This document shows positions 27,072 through 35,529 of a DNA stretch of 64,000 nucleotides, one piece after another. A program made the position numbers and the translations under genes. The notes beneath the pieces were generated by a model. The model did no database searches. It worked only from the letters and a program-made list of their open reading frames with translations, and was not told the origin of the DNA. Each line of letters begins with the position of its first letter. Position 1 is the first letter of the stretch. Origin of the DNA: a bacterium (GTDB lineage Bacteria > DRYD01); NCBI GenBank assembly GCA_030549815.1, contig JAUQQQ010000009.1:13452-77451 (forward strand), given 5' to 3'.

Positions 27072-28404
27072 AAAAATCGTACTCCTTGAACTCCTTTATT
27101 TTTATGTTATAAAAATTCCCAAGTTTTATTTTTCTTCTGCTTTTTTGATCTTTAATTACTTTTATCGTCGAGTCAACTTCCGGAGCGTCAAAGTAAGCTC
27201 TACCAATAAAATAATTCTCATCTTCTTCATATATTAGCGTTTTAAATACTTTTCCAATCTGTTTTTCAGACCATTCTTTTAATATCTTGTCTTGAATTGA
27301 TGTAATGATCTTGTATCTTCTTTGCTTCGTTTTAAAATTAACCTGTTTCAAATTATAAGAAAAAGTGTTTTTTTCACGGTAGTATTTAAAGAAACCTGCT
27401 CTTTCTATCTTTACTTCATTAAGAAAATCAACTAATTCTAAAAAATCTTCCTCTTCTTCCATAGGATGCCCTACTATAAAAGTGGATCTTATAACAACAT
27501 CGTTTATAGTATTTCTTATTTTTTCTAACAAGTTCTTGTAAAAATCTTTGTTTCCAGGTCTTCTCATTGCTTTTAAAACTCTTGCACTTACATGCTGAAG
27601 AGGTATATCAACATATTTAACTATTTTAGTATTTTCCTTTATCACCTCCAAAGTTTGCTTAGTAAGAGTAGTAGGGTATAAATAAAGCATCCTAATCCAA
27701 AAATCTCCATCAATACTACAAATAGAATTTAACAATTTATCTAAACAAAGCTTACCATATAGATCATACCCATAAAAAGAAGTATCCTGAGAAACAAGAA
27801 TAATCTCTTTTATACCAATACTTACTAACTTTTTTACTTCCTGAACTATATCCTCAATAGGCCTCGATTTATATTTTCCTCTTATTAAAGGTATAGCACA
27901 GAAAGAACATGTATGATTACATCCTTCTCCTATTTTTACATAAGAAAAATAACCTGTAGAAACAAATTTTGACAATTTTGCAGAGTAATCTGGAGTATAG
28001 CCAGACATCTTGACTATTCTTTTACCATTCTCAATATTTTCTATATCATTAGGAATACTAAGGAACGAATTAGTATCATAAAAGGCATCCACTTCTTTTA
28101 ATTGATTAATCAATTTATTCTTGTATCTACTAACTAAACAACCAGAGACGATCACTTTACTATCTTTACCGTTATCTTTCAAAGTTTGAATAACATCTTT
28201 TATAGTTTGCAAAGATTGATTAATAGCTGGTTTTATAAAGCCACATGTATTAACGATAACATAATTACTTTCCAGAATGTTTTCAACATGTTCATAACCT
28301 CTATCCATTAAAGATGCAATTAATAATTCACTATCTACAGTGTTTTTGGAGCATCCAAGAGTTATAACGCTAAACTTTTTCTCATTATCTTTTATCTTTT
28401 TCAT
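27052..28404 (-). CDS. rimO: Ribosomal protein S12 methylthiotransferase RimO
   Basis: 450 residues. The N-terminal UPF0004 domain begins TLGCSKNTVDSE (first Cys of the auxiliary cluster), with NTCGF and SGC giving the other two. The radical-SAM CxxxCxxC motif is GCNHTCSFCAIP near residue 160. The TRAM domain ends in AYFDAPEVDSTIKV, the form that separates RimO (DAPEVDG) from MiaB. RimO adds a methylthio group to an Asp of ribosomal protein S12. Its 3' end overlaps trpS by 20 bases. Confidence 0.94.
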   Translation of the reverse strand: MKKIKDNEKKFSVITLGCSKNTVDSELLIASLMDRGYEHVENILESNYVIVNTCGFIKPAINQSLQTIKDVIQTLKDNGKDSKVIVSGCLVSRYKNKLINQLKEVDAFYDTNSFLSIPNDIENIENGKRIVKMSGYTPDYSAKLSKFVSTGYFSYVKIGEGCNHTCSFCAIPLIRGKYKSRPIEDIVQEVKKLVSIGIKEIILVSQDTSFYGYDLYGKLCLDKLLNSICSIDGDFWIRMLYLYPTTLTKQTLEVIKENTKIVKYVDIPLQHVSARVLKAMRRPGNKDFYKNLLEKIRNTINDVVIRSTFIVGHPMEEEEDFLELVDFLNEVKIERAGFFKYYREKNTFSYNLKQVNFKTKQRRYKIITSIQDKILKEWSEKQIGKVFKTLIYEEDENYFIGRAYFDAPEVDSTIKVIKDQKSRRKIKLGNFYNIKIKEFKEYDFYGEYIS

Positions 28405-28452
28405 TATATATTTTATTCTACCTATTTTTCACAATACCTTTATTTTTTTTAT

Positions 28453-28674
28453 TTATTGTATTTTGTAATGATATCCACATTCTTGACAAATAAAAGTTTC
28501 TTCATCTTCAAGCAGCATTTCTCCACCACATATATCACATATTTTTATGATATTTTTAAACTCTTTTATCATAAGCTTCTCTATACTTTCATCTGCCATA
28601 AAACCATCATTTTCTTCATCTTCGATAATATCGATTCTGTCGTGTTCTTGCAATTTGCATCCCCCCTTTTTCAT
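28453..28674 (-). CDS. Small zinc-ribbon protein
   Basis: 73 residues. An acidic N-terminus (IDIIEDEENDGF) is followed by a helix and a C-terminal zinc ribbon with two CxxC knuckles: ICDICGGEM and FICQECGYHY. The ATG overlaps the stop of the solute-binding protein gene (ATGA at 28671-28674); a TTG 21 bases later with AAGGGGGG upstream is an alternative start. It could be a small nucleic-acid or protein-binding factor. Family not identified. Confidence 0.75.
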   Translation of the reverse strand: MKKGGCKLQEHDRIDIIEDEENDGFMADESIEKLMIKEFKNIIKICDICGGEMLLEDEETFICQECGYHYKIQ

Positions 28675-29927
28675 CGATAAAATTTCATATTTTGATTAAG
28701 CATTATCTGATTAACTTTTTGTTCAAGCTCTTTTTTAGAATTACTAACATCTTCTTTATTTACAAAAGTTGATACAACATAGTCGTTAATGAAATATCTT
28801 ATATTTTCCCAAGCCCATATAGGTTGTTGAACATATAATCTATCTTTACTATATTCTATTACTCTCTTATAGTCAGGATGAGAATTTAGAAATTCTTTAT
28901 AACTTTCACTTTCTCCTTCAGTAGGAACAACATATCCTGTATTAATACAAAAATATTCTATGTTTTCAGGTTTAATTAAATACTCAATAAACTTAAGAGA
29001 GGCTTCCTCTTGCTCATTTGAAGATTTAAAAAGGACTAAATTAGTTCCGGCAGCATAAATTTTACCATTATCAGCAGGTAAAGGAGAAATCACATATTCC
29101 TGGCTTTTAGATTTAAGATCCGTGTATTTACTTGTTGTAGCCAAGATTACAGGGGCTCTGTTTTCAATAAAATCTTTATAGGAATTACTCGTCCATTGGA
29201 TTAATCCCTCATTTTCAAGATTAGTCAACAAGTTAGTAACTTTATCCAAATTACTACCTAAAAAAGAAGGATAAATTTTTGAATTTATTTCAAAAAATTT
29301 GTTTGAAGTTGTAAGTAAGTAAAATATTATAAAAGAATCTTCATTATATTCTAAGTAAAGTGGAGGCTTACCTATATTTTGTTTTATTTCTCTTAATTTC
29401 ACTACAAATTTATCAAAATCTGTTGGCAAATTATCAACCATTTTTGAATTGTAATAGAAAACAAAAATACTTTTATTAAAACTTAAAGAATATATTTTCC
29501 CATCTATAACACAAGAATTCTTAAACTCGGGATAAAGATTATTATAATATCTTTCGATTTCCTTACTTTGGAAAGAATTAAAATCTCTTAAAACTTGTGC
29601 TTCCACAAATTGAGAAACCCAGTTCTCGTAAGCTATTGAAACATTAGGCAAGTTCTTTTCATAAGTAGCTTTCAACAATTCACTAAACAAAGTATTATAG
29701 GGATTGCTATATTTTCCTTGACCACCTTTATAAACACTTTCAACAACTATATCCTTACCATTAATTTTATATTGCTTTTTATTAAAACTATCGATCAGAT
29801 AATTAATAGCTTCTCCTCTTTTAGAAGAAGGAGAAAACACATGCCAAAATTTTATTTTTATACTTTCAGCAAAGGAAACCACACTTATGCATATTAGGGT
29901 TATAATCAGGCTTACTATTATCTTCAT
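28671..29927 (-). CDS. ABC-type extracellular solute-binding protein
   Basis: About 418 residues from the ATG at 29927, chosen because GGAGG lies seven bases upstream and the signal peptide (MKIIVSLIITLICISVVSFA) then starts properly; the frame opens at 29951. The mature part begins KIKFWHVFSPSSKRGEAI, typical of cluster-1 sugar-binding proteins (UgpB/MalE type), with NVSIAYENWVSQFVEAQ and GTNLVLF...EEASLKFIEYL blocks. It would capture a sugar or glycerol-phosphate ester for import. No permease or ATPase gene is adjacent, so its transporter is elsewhere or it is an orphan. Confidence 0.87.
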   Translation of the reverse strand: MKIIVSLIITLICISVVSFAESIKIKFWHVFSPSSKRGEAINYLIDSFNKKQYKINGKDIVVESVYKGGQGKYSNPYNTLFSELLKATYEKNLPNVSIAYENWVSQFVEAQVLRDFNSFQSKEIERYYNNLYPEFKNSCVIDGKIYSLSFNKSIFVFYYNSKMVDNLPTDFDKFVVKLREIKQNIGKPPLYLEYNEDSFIIFYLLTTSNKFFEINSKIYPSFLGSNLDKVTNLLTNLENEGLIQWTSNSYKDFIENRAPVILATTSKYTDLKSKSQEYVISPLPADNGKIYAAGTNLVLFKSSNEQEEASLKFIEYLIKPENIEYFCINTGYVVPTEGESESYKEFLNSHPDYKRVIEYSKDRLYVQQPIWAWENIRYFINDYVVSTFVNKEDVSNSKKELEQKVNQIMLNQNMKFYR

Positions 29928-30080
29928 CCATCTTCCTCCTTTCTTTACCACCCTACATTTTATATTTAAAAAATTTTTCCAAAATTCCTTAACAAAAAAT
30001 TACCAAAAACTAAAAATTATTAACAAAAGGTAGAATGACTAAATATGTAGAATTAAGAAAAAGAACAAGGGGGTGGTAAT

Positions 30081-30767
30081 ATGAAAATACAATACATCGG
30101 ACATTCCTGCTTTATACTAATGGGATCCCAAAATATAATATTAGACCCATGGATAACAAATAATCCTACAAACACAAGTTTTTCTATCGATAACCTTCCA
30201 CATATCGACTACGTCTTAGTTAGCCATGGACACTTCGACCATATAGCAGACGTCGAAAACATCTACAAAAAATTCAAAAGCGAAGTATGGTGTAATTTTG
30301 AATTATCAAACTACTTTGCAAAGCGAGGAGTTCAAGCAAACGGAGCATACATGGGTGGAAAAATCAAATTCCCATGGGGATACATAAAATTCTTACCAGC
30401 TTTTCACGGTAGCTCAACACCAGATGGAAACTACGCAGGTGTAGCAACCTCAATACTTATTAATTTCGATAAAACCGTAATCTATTTCGCAGGAGATACA
30501 TGCTTAAATGCAGAAATGCAATTACTACCCCGATATAACGTTGAAATAGCTTTTCTACCAATAGGAGGATTATTTACGATGGACATCGAAGAAGCAGTAG
30601 AAGCAGTCAAAATAATTCAACCAACCTACGTCATACCAATGCACTATAACACATTCGATCCCATTAAAGTTAATCCCGAAGAATTTAAAGAATTAGTAGA
30701 AAAAGAAACAAAAACAAAATGTATAATTTTAAAACCAGGAGAAATATTTGAAAAACAAAAAGTTTAA
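30081..30767 (+). CDS. UPF0173-type metallo-beta-lactamase-fold hydrolase
   Basis: 228 residues. The N-terminal IQYIGHSCFIL and DPWITNNP are typical of the UPF0173 family. The metal-binding HxHxDH is VSHGHFDHIAD near residues 53-63; further ligands are in FAGDTCL near 138 and the His of YVIPMHYNTF near 185. It is a two-metal hydrolase of unknown substrate. A good GGGGGTGG precedes the ATG, and it is divergent from the solute-binding protein. The nucleotidyltransferase follows four bases later. Confidence 0.92.
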   Translation: MKIQYIGHSCFILMGSQNIILDPWITNNPTNTSFSIDNLPHIDYVLVSHGHFDHIADVENIYKKFKSEVWCNFELSNYFAKRGVQANGAYMGGKIKFPWGYIKFLPAFHGSSTPDGNYAGVATSILINFDKTVIYFAGDTCLNAEMQLLPRYNVEIAFLPIGGLFTMDIEEAVEAVKIIQPTYVIPMHYNTFDPIKVNPEEFKELVEKETKTKCIILKPGEIFEKQKV

Positions 30768-30770
30768 AAA

Positions 30771-31100
30771 TTGAAATTAGAACATTATAACAAAGACAAA
30801 TTAAAACAAGAATTATTAAATATATTTTCAAAATATTTGGATAAAAGCAGTTACTTGGTTTTCTTTTTCGGGTCAAGAGTTGAAAATAAAAATAATGAAA
30901 GATCAGATATAGATATAGGAATAATAGGACCACCGATAAAACCCTCTATCTTCCAAAAGATAGAAGAAGAAATCGAAAATCTAAACATATTATACAAAAT
31001 AGACTTAGTAGATTTTAATTATGTATCAGAAGAATTCAAAAAAATAGCCCTTAAAAATATAGAACCAATATATGGAGAAATTAAAAATATTATTGAATAA
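30771..31100 (+). CDS. MNT-type nucleotidyltransferase (antitoxin partner)
   Basis: 109 residues. The motif FFGSRVENKNNERSDIDIGI near residues 26-45 is the GSRARG...SDIDL core of minimal nucleotidyltransferases, with both metal-binding Asp residues. The only start available is TTG at 30771, four bases after the hydrolase. It overlaps the following HEPN gene by 29 bases. In known HEPN-MNT pairs the MNT protein AMPylates the HEPN toxin and silences it. Confidence 0.85.
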   Translation: MKLEHYNKDKLKQELLNIFSKYLDKSSYLVFFFGSRVENKNNERSDIDIGIIGPPIKPSIFQKIEEEIENLNILYKIDLVDFNYVSEEFKKIALKNIEPIYGEIKNIIE

Positions 31101-31476
31101 ATATAAGAAAGTAATAACAAAATTAGAAAGAGTAATGACAATAGAAGAAAGTGATGAAGAATTTTTAGAAATAAAAAGAGACAGTGCAATAAAGCGATTT
31201 GAATTTTGCTTCGACTTATTCTGGAAAACCCTAAAACATTTTTTAGAGTACTATCATGGAGTTATATGCAATTCCCTCAAAAGCTGTATAAGAGAAGCGT
31301 TCACAAACAAACTAATAGAATACGATGAATATTACCTTAAAATTTGCGATTACAGAAATCTAACATCCCATACTTATGACGAAGACATTGCTATCATCGT
31401 TTTTCAAGAAATACCCAAAATAATAAAATGCTTTAAATCTTTTTTATTAAAAGTAGAAAAAATTATTGAAAACTAA
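31072..31476 (+). CDS. HEPN-domain protein, HI0074 type (toxin partner)
   Basis: 134 residues, all helical. RNLTSHTYDE near residues 96-105 contains the Rx4H motif of HEPN RNases, and the RFEFCFDLFWKTLKHFLE helix is typical of the HI0074 nucleotidyltransferase-substrate-binding family. It overlaps the MNT gene by 29 bases, the normal arrangement of HI0073/HI0074 pairs. Toxin activity is inferred from the family; some members of this subgroup may be non-toxic. Confidence 0.87.
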   Translation: MEKLKILLNKYKKVITKLERVMTIEESDEEFLEIKRDSAIKRFEFCFDLFWKTLKHFLEYYHGVICNSLKSCIREAFTNKLIEYDEYYLKICDYRNLTSHTYDEDIAIIVFQEIPKIIKCFKSFLLKVEKIIEN

Positions 31477-31531
31477 GCTTTATGATATTAAGAGGGAAAA
31501 TCACTATTGTAAATAATAAAATTATAGGTAT

Positions 31532-32056
31532 ATGAGTTTCATCGATATTTTTGAGGCCACTCACGAAAATAATCTAAAATTAATTAAAGAAATAATCGAA
31601 AAGGGGATCATCGATATAAATAAACAAAATGATTTCGGTAATACGGCTCTTCATATTGCCTCCTTTAGAGGACATAAAAAAATAGTTGAATTTTTATTGG
31701 AGAAAGGAGCAAATCCAAATATTCAAAACAACGTGGGATATACTCCACTTCATGATGCAGCATATTACGGACATTTTGCTATCGTTAAGATTTTAGTAGC
31801 AAATAAAGCTCAGATTAACATAAAAGATAACTACGGAAATACACCACTACACTATGCAACAATCAAAAACAACAAAGAAATCGTAGAATTCCTTATTAAA
31901 TTAGGAGCAGATATTGATGCTAAAAATAATGAAGGAGAAACACCTCTCGATATTGCTCTAAAATTTAATTATAAAGAAATAATAAAATTAATAGAATTTT
32001 ACAAAATAAATCCGCCTCGTGGGGAAGTCAGGCGGAATAAAAATCCCCACAAATAA
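31532..32056 (+). CDS. Ankyrin-repeat protein
   Basis: 174 residues with four to five ankyrin repeats: FGNTALHIASFRGHKKIVEF, VGYTPLHDAAYYGHFAIVKI, YGNTPLHYATIKNNKEIVEF and EGETPLDIALKFNYKEII. No signal peptide. It is a protein-binding module of unknown partner. The last 15 codons (after FYKIN) are encoded by a GC-rich segment predicted to form a pseudoknot (32011-32050), so the C-terminal PPRGEVRR tail may be a by-product of an RNA element. It follows the HEPN gene by about 55 bases. Confidence 0.88.
   Translation: MSFIDIFEATHENNLKLIKEIIEKGIIDINKQNDFGNTALHIASFRGHKKIVEFLLEKGANPNIQNNVGYTPLHDAAYYGHFAIVKILVANKAQINIKDNYGNTPLHYATIKNNKEIVEFLIKLGADIDAKNNEGETPLDIALKFNYKEIIKLIEFYKINPPRGEVRRNKNPHK
32011..32050 (+). 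promoter_or_regulatory. Predicted H-type RNA pseudoknot before the nitroreductase gene
   Basis: Stem 1 TCCGCCT (32011-32017) pairs with AGGCGGA (32030-32036). Its loop holds GTGGGGA (32019-32025), which pairs with TCCCCAC (32044-32050). The stems cross, with a one-base first loop and an A-rich loop 3 (ATAAAAA). It overlaps the ankyrin stop region and ends 12 bases before the nitroreductase ATG. The same layout recurs at 46298-46335. Confidence 0.55.
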
Positions 32057-32062
32057 AAAACT

Positions 32063-32698
32063 ATGCACAAGACCGTAAACCAAGAAATGATAAATATTAT
32101 AAAAGAAAGAAGATCAATAACTTTCTTTGACCCTTCAAAAGAAATTCCTGATCAAACATTAAAAGAATTAATAGAATTAGCTTCTACCGCACCCTCAGGA
32201 TACAACCTACAACCATGGAAATTAATAATCGTTAAAAGTAAAGATAAAAAATCCAAACTTAAAGAAATTTGCTTCAATCAACAAAAAGTGGAAGACGCCT
32301 CAGCAAATATAGTAGTCTTAGCAAACACAAAAGGCGGCATTGAAAATGTAGATAGAGTTTTAGATAGTTGGGTAGAACTCGGATATATAACAAAAGATCA
32401 AAAAGAAGGATTAAAACAAAGTATAATTAACTCATGGAGTAATGAAGAAAACGCAAAAAGAAAAGCAATAAGAGATGCAGCAATGCTCGCAATGAACATT
32501 ATGATCTGTGCAAGACTCTTTGGTTTAGAAACTCATCCAATGGAAGGATTCGACCACCAAAAATTAAGAGAATTCCTTAATATACCAGAATATTTAATAC
32601 CAATAATGATAATAGCAATAGGTTACAAAGACGAAACTAAACAACTACTACCAAGAGCTTACAGATTTAAATTTGAAGAAATAGCAAATGCAATATAA
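32063..32698 (+). CDS. Nitroreductase-family oxidoreductase
   Basis: 211 residues. IKERRSITFFDPS (FMN-phosphate contact), the LASTAPSGYNLQPWKLIIV block and AAMLAMNIMICARLFGLET are typical of the FMN-dependent nitroreductase family. The C-terminal IPIMIIAIGYKDE fits the dimer-swap region. It probably reduces nitro compounds, quinones or another acceptor with NAD(P)H. No Shine-Dalgarno is visible before the ATG; instead a predicted pseudoknot lies immediately upstream, which may control translation. Confidence 0.9.
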   Translation: MHKTVNQEMINIIKERRSITFFDPSKEIPDQTLKELIELASTAPSGYNLQPWKLIIVKSKDKKSKLKEICFNQQKVEDASANIVVLANTKGGIENVDRVLDSWVELGYITKDQKEGLKQSIINSWSNEENAKRKAIRDAAMLAMNIMICARLFGLETHPMEGFDHQKLREFLNIPEYLIPIMIIAIGYKDETKQLLPRAYRFKFEEIANAI

Positions 32699-32728
32699 AT
32701 AAATTATTCAGGATTGGAGGAAAGTTCT

Positions 32729-34150
32729 ATGAAAATAGCAATGCTATCAATGGAGATGGTTCCTTTTTCAAAAGTTGGTGGATTGGCAGATGTAATGGGA
32801 TCACTACCAATTGCACTATCAGCTTTCTCAAAAATATCCGTTATAACACCATACTACGGACAAATAACTGAAAACCTTTATTCAAAATTCTCAGACCAAA
32901 AACTTAATACAGTAACATTTAAAGAATTAGAAATTTTAAATCATAAAGTAAAAATCTTAAAAACAGAATATAAAGGAATAGAAGTTTTTTTAGTATCCAA
33001 TAAAGAATTATTTGAAAGGGAAGGAATATACTTGGACAAAGAAGGGAAACCATTTGAAGACGAAGTATTAAGGTATTATGTTTTTTCATTAGCAGCAGAA
33101 AGTTTATTACAGGATTTTGATGTAATCCACTGCCATGACTGGCATACAACATTTACGATAATACTTGCTAAACTTAAAAACTTAAAAAACACTATCTTTA
33201 CCATCCATAACATTGCTTACCAAGGAATATTTGAAACAGAAAAATTAAATTTTCTTAACGAAGAAGTGAAAAATTTATTATTCCAATATGGAGAATACTA
33301 CGGAAAAATAAACCTAATGAAAGCAGCTATACTTTTATCCGATTTTGTCACAACAGTCAGTCCCAACTATGCTAATGAAATTCAAAATTCATCAGAATTT
33401 GGAATGGGATTGGAAAATATCCTAAAACAAAACTCTCATAAAATCGTGGGAATACTTAACGGAATAGATCAAGAATTGTGGAATCCCAAAAAAGATAAAC
33501 ACATATACTTTAATTATTCCATAGAAAATGTTGAAGAAGGTAAAAAAGAAAACAAGAGAAGACTTTTAAATGATTTAAATCTTAAAGAAGCAGGATATCT
33601 TTTCGGAATAGTTGCAAGATTAGATCACCAAAAAGGATTTGACATTTTAGCTAATGCTGTAGAAAATTTAGAAATCGGAAAATTTAATTTAGTAGTATTA
33701 GGTACAGGAAATGTTGAAATACAAAATAGCATCAAAAAATTGTCAGAAAAATACCCAGAATTCATTAGTGTTAATATTGGATTTGATGAAGCATTAGCAA
33801 GAAAAATTTATGCTGCTTCTGATTTCTTCATAATACCCTCAAGGTTTGAACCTTGCGGATTATCACAAATGATATCATATAAGTATGGAACTATACCAAT
33901 AGCAACAAGAGTAGGTGGATTAAAAGATACCATAATCGATATATTCGAAAATAAAGAAAATGGTACAGGAATACTAATTGATAAAGCAGATCCTAATTTG
34001 CTATACCAAGCAATGAATAAAGCAATAAACTTATCTACCCAAGATCTACAAAATTTAAGAAAAAGAGTAATGCAATTAGATTTCTCTTGGAGTAAAAGCG
34101 CTCAGAAATACATAGAACTATATCAAAAATTATTATCATTAAAAACATAA
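32729..34150 (+). CDS. glgA: Glycogen synthase (ADP-glucose type)
   Basis: 473 residues from the ATG at 32729, preceded by TTGGAGGAAAG; the frame opens 15 bases earlier at a TTG. The GT5 N-terminal motif is SKVGGLADVMGSLP, with K of KVGG contacting ADP-glucose. HCHDWHT and FTIHNIAYQG follow, and the C-terminal half has RLDHQKGFD and the FEPCGLSQMISYKYG nucleotide-sugar site. It elongates alpha-1,4-glucan. Only two genes of the surrounding region concern sugars, so a full glycogen operon is elsewhere. Confidence 0.94.
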   Translation: MKIAMLSMEMVPFSKVGGLADVMGSLPIALSAFSKISVITPYYGQITENLYSKFSDQKLNTVTFKELEILNHKVKILKTEYKGIEVFLVSNKELFEREGIYLDKEGKPFEDEVLRYYVFSLAAESLLQDFDVIHCHDWHTTFTIILAKLKNLKNTIFTIHNIAYQGIFETEKLNFLNEEVKNLLFQYGEYYGKINLMKAAILLSDFVTTVSPNYANEIQNSSEFGMGLENILKQNSHKIVGILNGIDQELWNPKKDKHIYFNYSIENVEEGKKENKRRLLNDLNLKEAGYLFGIVARLDHQKGFDILANAVENLEIGKFNLVVLGTGNVEIQNSIKKLSEKYPEFISVNIGFDEALARKIYAASDFFIIPSRFEPCGLSQMISYKYGTIPIATRVGGLKDTIIDIFENKENGTGILIDKADPNLLYQAMNKAINLSTQDLQNLRKRVMQLDFSWSKSAQKYIELYQKLLSLKT

Positions 34151-34172
34151 AAGAATTAAATAAAATATTTTA

Positions 34173-35528
34173 ATGAACAAGTATAAGTTAAGTTTATTGG
34201 ATTCTATATTTTTGGTTGTCGGTTCAATGATAGGGTCTGGCATATTTATTGTGCCATCCATTATCTCCTCAAAACTACCTGATGGTTTGTCAGTATTGAT
34301 CATTTGGATAATAGCAGGGATTATAACAGTTTTAGGAGCGATAAATTACGCAGAATTGGCTTCAATGTTCCCTAAACACGGAGGACAATATACTTATTTA
34401 AAAGAAACATATGGGAAAATTATTGGTTTTCTTTTTGTATGGGCCAGTTTCTTTGTAATCCAGGCAGGGACAATCGCAGCTGTAGCAATAGCAATGGCTA
34501 AATATGTCGGTACATTCTTCCCCTTCATCTCTGAACAAAACTTTATTTTTAATCTATGGTTAATAAAAATAAATACTGCGCAGTTAGTCGGAGTTCTGTC
34601 AATAGTAATTTTAACTATCATAAATATCATTGGCTTAAAGTTAGGTGCCATCGTTCAGAATATATTCACTATTTCCAAAGTTTTAGTCATAATAGTTTTA
34701 GTTTTATTTGCTTTTTGGTACCCAGGAGGAAGTATAGAAAAAGTTTTTTCAAGCCATAATGTAGACAGTTTTTCAAATTTAAATTTAGCCTTAATGGTAG
34801 CAGCCTGGAGCTTATCCAAAGTCTTTTTTGCCTATGATGCATGGTATTATCTAACATATGTTTCTCACGAAGTAAAAGATTCAAACAAAAATGTTCCCTT
34901 AGCAATGGTTATAGGTACAATACTAACAACAATAATATATTGTATAACCACAGCAAGCTATCTTTATGTGTTAGGTATAGACGAAGTTAGCAAAGCCTTT
35001 GATAATAAAGTAGCAGAAGAAGTAGCAAAAATAATATTCCCTATAGCAGGGGTTTATTTCATCGCTTTAGGAATAATAATATCGACATTTGGTTGCAATA
35101 ATGGTCTGATCTTGACAAGTTCAAGGTTGATATATTCCCTTTCAATTGACAAATTATTTTTTGAGTCATTTTCAAAAGAACATCCAAAATATCAAACACC
35201 TTATATTTCATTAATTTTCCAAGCAGTATGGGTTAGTTTATTGATAATACTTGGAAACTACAGCTCACTTTTAACTTATGTTACCTTTGCATCAATAGGG
35301 TTCAATTTTTTAACAGTTTTAGCAGTAATAGTATTAAGGAAAAGAAATCCCGAATTAGATAGGCCATTTAAAGCATGGTTTTATCCAGTAAGTACAATTA
35401 TATACCTTTTAGCAACATCGATATTCCTCGTTTACACTTTCATAAGCAGCCCTGTTGAAACAATAACAGGAATAGCACTTATACTATCAGGAATAATTTT
35501 CTTCTTCTTTATAAACAAAAAACAATAA
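34173..35528 (+). CDS. APC-family amino acid permease
   Basis: 451 residues with 12 hydrophobic segments. The N-terminal VGSMIGSGIFIVPS and GAINYAELASMFPKHGGQY are classic APC superfamily motifs (helix 1 and helix 2-3). KVFFAYDAWYYLTYVSHEVKDS near 215 is the conserved helix 6-loop of LAT-like transporters. It imports or exchanges amino acids. It converges with the glycerate kinase gene, one base apart. Confidence 0.9.
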   Translation: MNKYKLSLLDSIFLVVGSMIGSGIFIVPSIISSKLPDGLSVLIIWIIAGIITVLGAINYAELASMFPKHGGQYTYLKETYGKIIGFLFVWASFFVIQAGTIAAVAIAMAKYVGTFFPFISEQNFIFNLWLIKINTAQLVGVLSIVILTIINIIGLKLGAIVQNIFTISKVLVIIVLVLFAFWYPGGSIEKVFSSHNVDSFSNLNLALMVAAWSLSKVFFAYDAWYYLTYVSHEVKDSNKNVPLAMVIGTILTTIIYCITTASYLYVLGIDEVSKAFDNKVAEEVAKIIFPIAGVYFIALGIIISTFGCNNGLILTSSRLIYSLSIDKLFFESFSKEHPKYQTPYISLIFQAVWVSLLIILGNYSSLLTYVTFASIGFNFLTVLAVIVLRKRNPELDRPFKAWFYPVSTIIYLLATSIFLVYTFISSPVETITGIALILSGIIFFFFINKKQ

Positions 35529-35529
35529 T

